Part shown: piece by piece, positions 41,716 to 49,291 of the stretch
Layout of the letters: every line of letters begins with the position of its first letter
Position numbering within the stretch: position 1 is the first letter of the stretch
The notes under the pieces: model-generated
The model's database searches: none
What the model was told of the DNA's origin: nothing
The model's input: only the letters and a program-made list of their open reading frames with translations
Source: Chryseobacterium gleum
Lineage (GTDB): Bacteria > Bacteroidota > Bacteroidia > Flavobacteriales_F > PHOS-HE28
Direction: 5' to 3'
Assembly (NCBI GenBank): GCA_945872795.1
Contig: CAMCAZ010000014.1
Location: 1 to 64,000 of the forward strand
DNA: 64,000 bases
Made by a program: the position numbers and the translations under genes

Positions 41716-43320
41716 TCAGCGCACGAAACGCACCGTGCTCCGCAGGTCCTGCATCCGGAGCTCCACCAGATAGGTGCCCGGGGCCAGACCCTTGATGTCA
41801 TGGTGCAGCACCTGACGGCCCATGGGCACCTTCGCCGCAAGCAGGGTCCGTACGGTGCGGCCACTGCTGTCCAACAGGTTCAGCTCCACCGTGCCGGCAC
41901 GCGGCAGATCAAGGGAGACCATCAACTGTTCGTGGTCCGGTGACAGGCTCACGCCGATCACCTCCTCCTCGGCATCCACTTCCGCGGCGCCCACGTCCGT
42001 GTTGGTGTCGCGGATCAACAGCACCCGGAAGGTCCGCGTAGTGGCATCGCTTTGTGTGCCCGTGTTGATGAAGAAGATGTTCGCTGCGCTGCTCTCGATG
42101 CCGCCCACGATGTGACCCGCCACGACCGTGTCGCCAACGAGCTGGTCGAGATCGATGATGTTGTCGAACACCAACGGAATGCCAGGCATTTGGATGAACT
42201 CCGCACTGGACCCCAGCAGGGCGGGCATGGTGCCGATCGCCGTCTCTGCCACCGCCCCGGATGCGGTGCGCTCCACCTTGCTGATGGTGTTCACGAAGGG
42301 TACGTTCGGATCATCCCACAGTTGGCCGTTCGCATCGAAGTAATACCGCCCGATGCCCCCGAAGAACATGGTGCTCATGCTGTTCGCCGCGCTTGAATAG
42401 GCCGGCAGGTGGGCCGTGTGATACTGGTTGAGGAGCTGCTCGAAGTCCGGCACCACCGTGTATCCTTCAGCGTCAATATCCACGATGTTCAACCAGGGGA
42501 TGTCCGATGCGTACTGGAACACGCCGGAAAAGGCCGTGTATCCATGGGTGCCGTTCGGATAGACCTGCGGAACAAGGTTGTAATCCCGGCGGTGCAGGTT
42601 CACGGTATCCACCGTTTCCACGTAGTCGGTCACGGACAACGCGGTGCCGTCATCGGCAATGCCGAAGCGCCGGATGGCGTTGGTGTACTCCTGGATGAAG
42701 CCGGGCCCGAAGTCGGGACCCTGGGGATTGTACCGGCCGATGAAACGCTGACCGCCGACCAACAGGAACACATCGTCCAACTGGCCCAGATAGCCGCCTG
42801 TGACGGCCATGCGCTGATCGGTGATGAAGCGGAAGTGGGGAGCGATGGGCTGGCCGGTCTTGATGGCCGCGATGGCCCCCGGCACATCAATGGCGCTGAG
42901 CACCGGGTGGGTGATGTGGTCGTTGACCGTGGCGGAGAAGCCGTAGCCGCCCAGCACGTAGAGCATGTCACCCCGTTGTTGGAACTCCATGTTGGTGCTC
43001 TGCAGTTGCTCGAACTGGGCGGTGGGCAGGGTTGAAAGGGCCGCACTCCACACCTGCCCCAACGCAGGGTTCACCACGTAGGCCTGCGTGTTGTTGTCCG
43101 CTGCCAGGAAGGCCGCGAAAGGCTGGCGACGATGCAGGCCGTCCGTCCGTCCTCCCACAAAAAGCCACTCACCTTCGTGCTGCGCCCAGGCATAGGACTG
43201 GATCCCCGGCATGCCCGGTACCGTGATCTCTTCAAGGACCACGCGCCGGTCGCCCAGGTCCTGAGCGTGGCTGGAATGGATCAGGGTCAGCGTGAGCAGT
43301 GCGGAAAGAAGGGTGCGCAT
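41716..43320 (-). CDS. Secreted repeat protein with T9SS-type C-terminal domain
   Basis: A 534-residue protein with signal peptide MRTLLSALLTLTLIHSSHA. The body has Kelch-like elements (MLYVLGGYGFSATVN, VFLLVGGQRFIGRYN, TMFFGGIGRYYFD) that may form a beta-propeller. The last ~80 residues (VELNLLDSSGRTVRTLLA, GTYLVELRMQDLRSTVRFVR) fit the type A sorting domain of the type IX secretion system, so the protein should be exported and attached to the cell surface. The ATG at 43320 is chosen over the track start. It has a 14-bp palindrome about 50 bp upstream. Confidence 0.78.
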   Translation of the reverse strand: MRTLLSALLTLTLIHSSHAQDLGDRRVVLEEITVPGMPGIQSYAWAQHEGEWLFVGGRTDGLHRRQPFAAFLAADNNTQAYVVNPALGQVWSAALSTLPTAQFEQLQSTNMEFQQRGDMLYVLGGYGFSATVNDHITHPVLSAIDVPGAIAAIKTGQPIAPHFRFITDQRMAVTGGYLGQLDDVFLLVGGQRFIGRYNPQGPDFGPGFIQEYTNAIRRFGIADDGTALSVTDYVETVDTVNLHRRDYNLVPQVYPNGTHGYTAFSGVFQYASDIPWLNIVDIDAEGYTVVPDFEQLLNQYHTAHLPAYSSAANSMSTMFFGGIGRYYFDANGQLWDDPNVPFVNTISKVERTASGAVAETAIGTMPALLGSSAEFIQMPGIPLVFDNIIDLDQLVGDTVVAGHIVGGIESSAANIFFINTGTQSDATTRTFRVLLIRDTNTDVGAAEVDAEEEVIGVSLSPDHEQLMVSLDLPRAGTVELNLLDSSGRTVRTLLAAKVPMGRQVLHHDIKGLAPGTYLVELRMQDLRSTVRFVR

Positions 43321-43324
43321 GGGT

Positions 43325-43348
43325 TGGAGTTCTGAAGGCAAAACTCCA
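43325..43348. promoter_or_regulatory. Hairpin immediately before the T9SS gene start
   Basis: TGGAGTT and AACTCCA pair with a 10-nt loop, 4 nt upstream of the ATG (minus strand). It could occlude ribosome binding. Confidence 0.35.
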
Positions 43349-43368
43349 TCACCCCGGTCGCCGACTTG

Positions 43369-43382
43369 GTGACGATCGTCAC
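43369..43382. promoter_or_regulatory. Perfect 14-bp palindrome upstream of the T9SS gene
   Basis: GTGACGATCGTCAC is a perfect inverted repeat, 48 bp before the start of the 41716 gene, a plausible operator. Confidence 0.4.
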
Positions 43383-43400
43383 AGAGCGCTGTCCTCGTGT

Positions 43401-43554
43401 CGCAACCCGTAAGTCGGTTCACTGAAGTTCTGCCACGATTTCGCCTTCATGCAAGGCGGAACATGTACGGCGTAGCGGGCGCTACGACGAAATGTTCCAA
43501 CGCGGCAGGAAGGTGAAAGAGGGGCGGAGATGGTGAAGGAACTTACGGGTTGCG
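43401..43554. repeat. 154-bp long palindromic element after the aldehyde dehydrogenase gene
   Basis: Almost the whole element is an imperfect inverted repeat centred near 43478. Outer arms CGCAACCCGTAAGT and ACTTACGGGTTGCG pair perfectly; inner arms GGAACAT/ATGTTCC and the core CGTAGC-GGGC-GCTACG also pair. It begins 3 nt after the aldehyde dehydrogenase stop codon. It encodes no protein and does not resemble an insertion sequence; a transcription terminator/REP-type hairpin or a miniature element is possible. Confidence 0.8.
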
Positions 43555-43557
43555 GTA

Positions 43558-44949
43558 CTAGCGCAGCACCCAGCGCAATATCCGCTCCTTCCAAGGCGCA
43601 TAAGGCGGGTACTGGATGCCCGGCTCGATCAGCGTGCTGGCGTGCACCAGCGACTTGTGGTGCGAGAAGAGGTCGAAGGTGGCCCGTCCATGATAACTCC
43701 CCATACCACTGTTGCCCACACCCCCCAAGGTGAGCTCCGGGTTGCCGAACTGCAGCATGCAATGATTGATGCATCCACCGCCGAACGGGATCTCTTCGGT
43801 GAAGTAACGCTGCGCCTCGCGGTCGCTGCTGAAGACATAGGTGGCCAAGGGGTGTGAGTTGCGCCGGGTGATCGCGAGCACCTCCTCCCGTTCGGTCCAG
43901 GGGATCACCGGCAATACCGGACCGAAGATCTCCTCCTGCATCGGCGGACCGTCCAGCGGCACATCGGTGAGCACCGTGGGGGCGATGTAGCGTTCCGTCG
44001 CATCATGCGACCCGCCGAAACGGATCTGACCATGGTCCAGATAGCCCTTCACCGTGTTGAAGCGCTTGTCGTTCACCAAGCGACCGAAGTGGGGGCTTTG
44101 TTTCGGGTCCTTGCCGTAGAAGCGTTCCACGTGCTTCGCGGTCGCGGTCAGGAAGCGCTCCATCACATCGCGGTGCACGAGCACATGGTCGGTGGCGATG
44201 CAGGTCTGCCCCGCGTTGAAGTAGCGGCTCCAGGCGATGCGCTGGGCGGCGCGGTCCACATCGGCGCTGCGGTCCACGATAGCGGGGCTCTTGCCACCCA
44301 GCTCCAGTGTGATGGGTGTGAGGTGCGGCGCGGCCAGGGCCATGATCTGTCGGCCCACGGTGGGACTGCCCGTGAAGAAGATGTGGTCGAAGCGGAAGGG
44401 GAGGATGAGTTGCGGACCCACCTCGCGCCCCGGTCCTTGCACGACCTGCACATGCCCGGGTGCGAAGGCCCGCGTGACGATGCGCTCCACCACTGCCGCT
44501 GTTGCGGGTGCTTCGTTGCTGGGTTTCACCACGGCGCAATTCCCGGCGGCGATCGCCCCGACCAAGGGTGTCAGCACCAGTTGCACGGGGTAGTTCCAAG
44601 GGGCGATGATCAGTACCACGCCCAAGGGTTCGGGGCGTAGTTCGCTGCTGGACACCTGCATCACCAACGGGGTGGCCGGTCGCTGCGGTCGCATCCACTC
44701 CTTCAGGTGCTGCAGCGTATGCTCGATCTCGGTATACACCAGGCCGATGTCGCCCAGGTAGGCCTCGAAACGCGGCTTGCGCATGTCCGCATGCATGGCC
44801 GCGATGAGCTCCTCCTCGTGTTCCTTGATGGCCGCGCGAAGAGCCAGCAGGGCTTCGCGCCGTGCCGCATAGGGACGAGTGGCGCCGCTCTCGAAATGGG
44901 TGCGCAGCCGTGCAAGGGCCGTTGGTATGTCGTTCAGGTCCGTTCGCAT
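43558..44949 (-). CDS. Aldehyde dehydrogenase family protein
   Basis: A 463-residue NAD(P)-dependent aldehyde dehydrogenase of the short class 3-like type (no N-terminal extension, C-terminal hydrophobic end). IIAPWNYPVQLVLTPLVGAIAAGN, LELGGKSPAIV with the general base Glu, and NAGQTCIATDHVLV with the catalytic Cys are intact. It oxidises fatty or aromatic aldehydes to acids. The track ORF begins earlier; ATG 44949 (MRTDLNDIP) is 8 nt after the TATCTTGG box. The element at 43401-43554 follows its stop. Confidence 0.93.
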   Translation of the reverse strand: MRTDLNDIPTALARLRTHFESGATRPYAARREALLALRAAIKEHEEELIAAMHADMRKPRFEAYLGDIGLVYTEIEHTLQHLKEWMRPQRPATPLVMQVSSSELRPEPLGVVLIIAPWNYPVQLVLTPLVGAIAAGNCAVVKPSNEAPATAAVVERIVTRAFAPGHVQVVQGPGREVGPQLILPFRFDHIFFTGSPTVGRQIMALAAPHLTPITLELGGKSPAIVDRSADVDRAAQRIAWSRYFNAGQTCIATDHVLVHRDVMERFLTATAKHVERFYGKDPKQSPHFGRLVNDKRFNTVKGYLDHGQIRFGGSHDATERYIAPTVLTDVPLDGPPMQEEIFGPVLPVIPWTEREEVLAITRRNSHPLATYVFSSDREAQRYFTEEIPFGGGCINHCMLQFGNPELTLGGVGNSGMGSYHGRATFDLFSHHKSLVHASTLIEPGIQYPPYAPWKERILRWVLR

Positions 44950-44957
44950 GGAGTGTG

Positions 44958-44965
44958 CCAAGATA
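44958..44965 (-). promoter_or_regulatory. -7 promoter box, aldehyde dehydrogenase gene
   Basis: The minus strand reads TATCTTGG, 8 nt before the ATG. Confidence 0.5.
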
Positions 44966-44980
44966 AAGCCAGCTGATCCC

Positions 44981-45979
44981 TTAGGCTGCCAGCACAAAAT
45001 CCGCCCCCTCCACCAAGCCCCGTGAAGCAAGGAACTCGGCGATCCGATCACCTGTACCGCGCTGGCTGATGAACGAGACGATGAAGGCTTCACCCGCAGG
45101 CGGCAACTGGTCGTGTGGGATGAAGGTGTAGCCCGGAACCTCACGCGGCCTCACATCAGTGAAGGCACCAATAACGATGCCTTCCGCCTCCAGCATTGCG
45201 GCCCTGTTCCTGCATAGCGCGCTGGTACCCGCGATGATCACCGGCCGGCCGTTCAACCTCCGCTTCAGCCACTGCGCCAGCCACTTCACCTTGGTGCTGA
45301 AAAAGGCGTCCACACTGTAGTTGCTGTGCGTGCGGCTCAGGCGATGCGCATGGTCGTTCCACGTGAGCAGTTCCGCAGGCAGCTTCGCGAAGCGCACACC
45401 AGCGTCCATCCAGCGCAACCACAGCTCGTGGTCCTCGGGTAGCGGTCCTGTATCGTAGCCGCCGAATTGCTCCACCAGTTCGCGACGGAACATCACCGTG
45501 GGGTGCGCAAGGGGCGCGTCCACGAATCGCTTCACATAGTGCTCATGCGGGGAAAGGATGTTGTTCTGCCATTCCACGAAGGCCTGCATGCCCCGGCTCT
45601 CTTGCACACTGCTGGCGAAGGCGGTACGCGTGCCCAGCACGCCGATCTCCGGATACGCGTCGAGGGTGGCCACTTGTTCCGCCAGGCGTTCCGGATGACT
45701 GATGTCATCGGCATCCATACGGGCGATATACCCCCCCTCGGCATGAGCCAGCCCGGTGTTCAAGGCGTGGGCGATACCGATGCGTGGCTCGTGCAGCACC
45801 CTGATCCGTGGCTCGTTCCCTGCCCAACGTCGGCCAATGGAAGGGCTTTCGTCAGTACTGGCATTGTCGATCAACACCAGCTCCCGATCATCAAATGACT
45901 GCTCAACAATGCTCGAGATCGCAGCATCCAGCGTGTGTGCGCAATTGCGAAATGGCAACAGGATGGAGACCAAGGCCAT
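44981..45979 (-). CDS. Family 2 glycosyltransferase
   Basis: A 332-residue GT-A glycosyltransferase. SILLPFRNCAHTLDAAISSI opens the chain, the metal-binding DxD is in IARMDADDISHPERL, and LPEDHELWLRWMD is the typical ED motif. A C-terminal extension (about residues 230-332) looks like a Rossmann-like region (PVIIAGTSALCRNRAAML) and is unusual for simple GT2 enzymes. Its product probably belongs to an envelope polysaccharide. It starts 3 nt after the uvrC stop, so it is co-transcribed with a DNA repair gene. Confidence 0.88.
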   Translation of the reverse strand: MALVSILLPFRNCAHTLDAAISSIVEQSFDDRELVLIDNASTDESPSIGRRWAGNEPRIRVLHEPRIGIAHALNTGLAHAEGGYIARMDADDISHPERLAEQVATLDAYPEIGVLGTRTAFASSVQESRGMQAFVEWQNNILSPHEHYVKRFVDAPLAHPTVMFRRELVEQFGGYDTGPLPEDHELWLRWMDAGVRFAKLPAELLTWNDHAHRLSRTHSNYSVDAFFSTKVKWLAQWLKRRLNGRPVIIAGTSALCRNRAAMLEAEGIVIGAFTDVRPREVPGYTFIPHDQLPPAGEAFIVSFISQRGTGDRIAEFLASRGLVEGADFVLAA

Positions 45980-45982
45980 ACG

Positions 45983-47782
45983 TCAGCTTGCTTCGGTCAA
46001 GGCCTTCAAGACCACCTCGGCCTTCTTCGCCCCCACCTCCGCCACCACATCCTCTGGCATCGCTTCACGGATGCCTTTGATGCTGCCGAAACGTGTGAGC
46101 AACTTCTTCGCCGTGCCGGGGCCTATGCCGGGGATCTCCTCCAGGCCGGTGCGTACGATGCGTTTGCTGCGCTTCCCCCGGTGGTGGGTGATGCCGAAGC
46201 GGTGCGCCTCGTTGCGCATGTGCTGGATCACCTTCAACGACGAGCTGCGTTTGTCGATGTGCAAAGGGTAGAGGTCGCCCGGGAAGTAGATCTCCTCCAG
46301 CTTCTTGGCGATGCCGATGACGGCGATCTTTCCGCGCAGTCCCAGTCGCTCCAGAGCATTGAGCGCGGCACCCAACTGGCCTTTGCCGCCATCGATGACG
46401 ATCAGTTGCGGCAGTGCTTCGCCCTCGGTGACCAGCCGGCTGTAGCGACGCTCCACGGCCTCTTCCATGCTCGCGAAGTCGTCCGGCCCCTCCACCGTGC
46501 GGATATTGAAGTGCCGGTAATCCCGCTTGCTTGGTTTGGCATCGCGGAAGACCACACAGGCGCTCACGGGGTCGGTGCCCTGGGTGTTGCTGTTGTCGAA
46601 GCACTCGATGTGGCGCGGCAGTTCGCTGAGGCGCAGGTCCTGCTTGAGCTGTTCCAGGGTGCGCGTGGTGGCGCCCTCCGGGTCGGTGAGCTTCTCCTGC
46701 TTCTGTTTGTCGAGCATGAAGTAGCGCACGTTGCGCTCGCAGAGCTCCAGCAGCTTCTTCTTGTCGCCGATGCGGGGCACGGTGAAGGTGATGCCAGGGA
46801 CCTCGATCTCCGGGTCGAAGGGCACGATGGCCTGCGGTGCCAGGCTGTGGTAGCGCGAGCGCAGTTCGGCGATGGCCATCTGCAACATCTCCACATCGGT
46901 CTCCTCCAGTCGTCGCTTGAGATCGATGGTGATGCCGTGCACCACCGCTCCATCGATCACCCGCATGTAGTTCACGTAGGTGCTGCCCGGGTCGCTCACC
47001 AGTCCGTAGATGTCCACGTCGCCGATGTCGGGGTTCACCACGATGCTCTTCGCGCGGTAGCTCTCCAGCTGTTCGATCTTCCGCCGGTAGTCCTCGGCAG
47101 CCTCGAATTCCAATCGATCGGCGTGTTCATGCATCAGGGGTTTCATCACCCTCAGCAGTCCGGCGACGCGCCCCTTGACGATCTCGCGCACCTGGCCCAT
47201 GTGCGCCGTGTATTCCGCTTCGCTCTGCAGGCCTTCGCACGGAGCCTTGCAGTTGCCGATGTGGTACTCCAGGCAACGTTTGTACTTGCCCTTCTCGATG
47301 TTCCGTTGAGAGAGGTCGTAGTTGCAGGTGCGTAGCTTGTAGAGCTTGTGCACCAGGCCCAGCACGGTCTTCATGGTGCGCACGCTGGCATAGGGGCCAT
47401 AGTACTCGCTGCCGTCCTCTTCGGGGTTGCGGATGGCCTCCACACGGGGCATGCGTTCGTTGCGGATGCGGATGAAGGGGAAGCTCTTGTCGTCGCGCAG
47501 CAGGATGTTGTAGCGCGGCTGGTGCTCCTTGATCAGGGAGTTCTCCAGCAGCAGGGCCTCGAACTCCGTGGGCACATGGATCACGCGCAGGTCCACGATC
47601 TTGCGCACCAGCAGGTTGGTCTTGCCGTCCGTGTGGTTCTTGGCGAAGTAGCTGCTTACCCGGTGTCGCAGGTCCTTGGCCTTGCCCACGTACAGGATCT
47701 TGCCGTCGGCATCGAAGAACTGGTAGACCCCGGGGCTATGGGGCAGCAGTTTCACTTTCTCGCGGACGTCGAGCTCGCTCAT
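45983..47782 (-). CDS. uvrC: Excinuclease ABC subunit C
   Basis: A nucleotide excision repair endonuclease making both incisions at UvrB-marked damage. The 599-residue protein has an N-terminal GIY-YIG nuclease (LPHSPGVYQFFDADGKILYVGKA), a UVR domain (EYRRK-type helix near residue 210), an RNase H-like C-terminal nuclease (ECFDNSNTQG) and a helix-hairpin-helix pair (LEEIPGIGPGTAKKLLTRFG). All domains are present. A GT2 gene follows without a gap. Confidence 0.96.
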   Translation of the reverse strand: MSELDVREKVKLLPHSPGVYQFFDADGKILYVGKAKDLRHRVSSYFAKNHTDGKTNLLVRKIVDLRVIHVPTEFEALLLENSLIKEHQPRYNILLRDDKSFPFIRIRNERMPRVEAIRNPEEDGSEYYGPYASVRTMKTVLGLVHKLYKLRTCNYDLSQRNIEKGKYKRCLEYHIGNCKAPCEGLQSEAEYTAHMGQVREIVKGRVAGLLRVMKPLMHEHADRLEFEAAEDYRRKIEQLESYRAKSIVVNPDIGDVDIYGLVSDPGSTYVNYMRVIDGAVVHGITIDLKRRLEETDVEMLQMAIAELRSRYHSLAPQAIVPFDPEIEVPGITFTVPRIGDKKKLLELCERNVRYFMLDKQKQEKLTDPEGATTRTLEQLKQDLRLSELPRHIECFDNSNTQGTDPVSACVVFRDAKPSKRDYRHFNIRTVEGPDDFASMEEAVERRYSRLVTEGEALPQLIVIDGGKGQLGAALNALERLGLRGKIAVIGIAKKLEEIYFPGDLYPLHIDKRSSSLKVIQHMRNEAHRFGITHHRGKRSKRIVRTGLEEIPGIGPGTAKKLLTRFGSIKGIREAMPEDVVAEVGAKKAEVVLKALTEAS

Positions 47783-47852
47783 GGGAGTGCGAAGTTCGGG
47801 ATGAAGCGCGGTGGGTAAGGGAACTCAGTTCAACGGAAATGGGAAATACAGT

Positions 47853-48040
47853 TGGACCGCAGAGGACGCGAAGCACGCAGAGGGAATACAAATATCCCGA
47901 GGGGCGGCCATGGTCGGAAGCTGGCTTTCTCCGTGCTTTTTGCGTCCTCCGCCGCGAGAAATGAGCTCATGATAAATGCGAATCCTCTGTCCGTAGACGG
48001 CAGGCATTTCTCCGCGTGCTCCGCGCCCTCTGCGGTTCAG
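47853..48040. repeat. Inverted ~30-bp repeats (ACCGCAGAGG-type)
   Basis: TGGACCGCAGAGGACGCGAA and its continuation at 47853-47882 are mirrored by CTCCGCGTGCTCCGCGCCCT and its continuation at 48010-48039, about 80 percent complementary. A degenerate third copy, TTCTCCGTGCTTTTTGCGTC, lies between them in the same orientation as the right arm. Confidence 0.7.
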
Positions 48041-48153
48041 ATCGCAATGCGCGAGCGAACCGAATGACCGCTGCTCCCAGCCGCACTTCCCGTGGACCTC
48101 CGCAGTCCAGGTCGTAAGGCATGATCGCAGCGGATGTCTGTCCCCCCACCAAT

Positions 48154-48161
48154 TACCTTGG
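48154..48161 (+). promoter_or_regulatory. -7 promoter box, lpxD
   Basis: TACCTTGG, 21 nt before the lpxD ATG at 48183. Confidence 0.45.
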
Positions 48162-48182
48162 CGGTCCACACCGAACACGACC

Positions 48183-49211
48183 ATGCAATTTACCGCCGCA
48201 CAGATCGCTCAGCTCCTCAACGGCACCCTTGAGGGGAATGCCGACATCACGGTCACCCGCTTGTCCAAGATCGAGGAGGGAGGTGCCGGATCCCTGTCCT
48301 TCCTGGCCAACCCGGCTTACACGCCCTACATCTATACCACTACGGCATCGCTGGTGATCGTGAACAAGGACTTCGTCCCCACTGCGCCCATCGGAGCTAC
48401 ATTGCTTCGGGTGGAGAGCGCCGAGAAGGCCTTTGCCAAGCTGCTCGGTTTCTACAACACGCTGAAGCTGGACAAGAAGGGGATCGCACCCCAGGCCGTG
48501 ATCAGCGCTGGCGCGACGCATGGCACGGACTGCTACATCGGTGCACTGGCCTTCATCGGCGAGAACGCCCGGATCGGCAACAACGTGAAGATCTACCCGC
48601 AGGCGTACATCGGCGACAACGTGACGATCGGTGACAACACCACGGTCTTCGCCGGGGTGAAGATCTACGGCGACTGCGTGGTGGGCGCGCGCTGCATCAT
48701 CCATAGCGGTACGGTGATCGGCAGCGATGGATTCCGTTTCGCCACCGGTGCGCCGGACGGCGCAGGTGAAAAGATCCCCCAGATCGGCAATGTGGTGATC
48801 GAGGATGATGTGGAGATCGGCGCCAACTGCGCGATCGACAGGGCCACGCTGGGAAGCACCATCCTGCGCAAGGGCGTCAAGTTCGACAACCTGGTGCACA
48901 TCGCGCACAACGTGGAGGTGGGCGAGAACACCTACATCGCCGCGGCCAACGTGGTGGCGGGGTCCACCAAGATCGGAAAGAACTGCATGTTCAGCGGCCA
49001 GGTGGGCATCGTGGGCCACCTGAAGATCGCGGACAATACCATTCTTGCCGCGGGAACCGGCATCAGCAAGAGCATCACCAAGCCGGGCGAGGCCTACATG
49101 GGTTCACCCGGATTTGAGATCGGCAAGTACCGCAAGGCCTACATCCACTTCCGCAACCTTGACAGCCTGGTGGAACGCGTGAAGAAACTGGAAGAGGCTG
49201 CGAAAGGCTGA
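48183..49211 (+). CDS. lpxD: UDP-3-O-acylglucosamine N-acyltransferase
   Basis: Adds the second acyl chain to UDP-3-O-acyl-glucosamine in lipid A synthesis. At 342 residues, it has an N-terminal uridine-binding domain ([22 protein letters not shown]) and a long left-handed beta-helix of hexapeptide repeats ([40 protein letters not shown]) with the catalytic His in [15 protein letters not shown]. The C-terminal helix is present. Other lpx genes (often lpxA/lpxC) are not in the window. A rho-independent terminator follows. Confidence 0.96.
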   Translation: MQFTAAQIAQLLNGTLEGNADITVTRLSKIEEGGAGSLSFLANPAYTPYIYTTTASLVIVNKDFVPTAPIGATLLRVESAEKAFAKLLGFYNTLKLDKKGIAPQAVISAGATHGTDCYIGALAFIGENARIGNNVKIYPQAYIGDNVTIGDNTTVFAGVKIYGDCVVGARCIIHSGTVIGSDGFRFATGAPDGAGEKIPQIGNVVIEDDVEIGANCAIDRATLGSTILRKGVKFDNLVHIAHNVEVGENTYIAAANVVAGSTKIGKNCMFSGQVGIVGHLKIADNTILAAGTGISKSITKPGEAYMGSPGFEIGKYRKAYIHFRNLDSLVERVKKLEEAAKG

Positions 49212-49240
49212 TCTCCAGGAGACCAGCACGCGTAGAACAG

Positions 49241-49272
49241 AAAAGGCCGGAGCTCGTGAAGCCCGGCCTTTT
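49241..49272. terminator. Bidirectional rho-independent terminator after lpxD
   Basis: AAAAGGCCGG and CCGGCCTTTT pair perfectly around a 12-nt loop, with a T-run on the right and an A-run on the left. It can stop lpxD rightward and the 49292 gene leftward. Confidence 0.85.
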
Positions 49273-49291
49273 CCGTTCGTCGTCGATACGC

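Larger units (their letters stand above)
47783..48182. other. 400-bp intergenic region with inverted repeats
   Basis: Separates divergent uvrC and lpxD. It holds the repeat pair at 47853-48040, a related copy near 47926-47960 and the lpxD promoter box at 48154. No gene is supported; short ORFs in this region are shadows. Confidence 0.6.

Noticed and set aside
45935-47335. 466-codon plus-strand ORF over uvrC
   Set aside because: Antisense shadow; uvrC on the other strand has all its domains.
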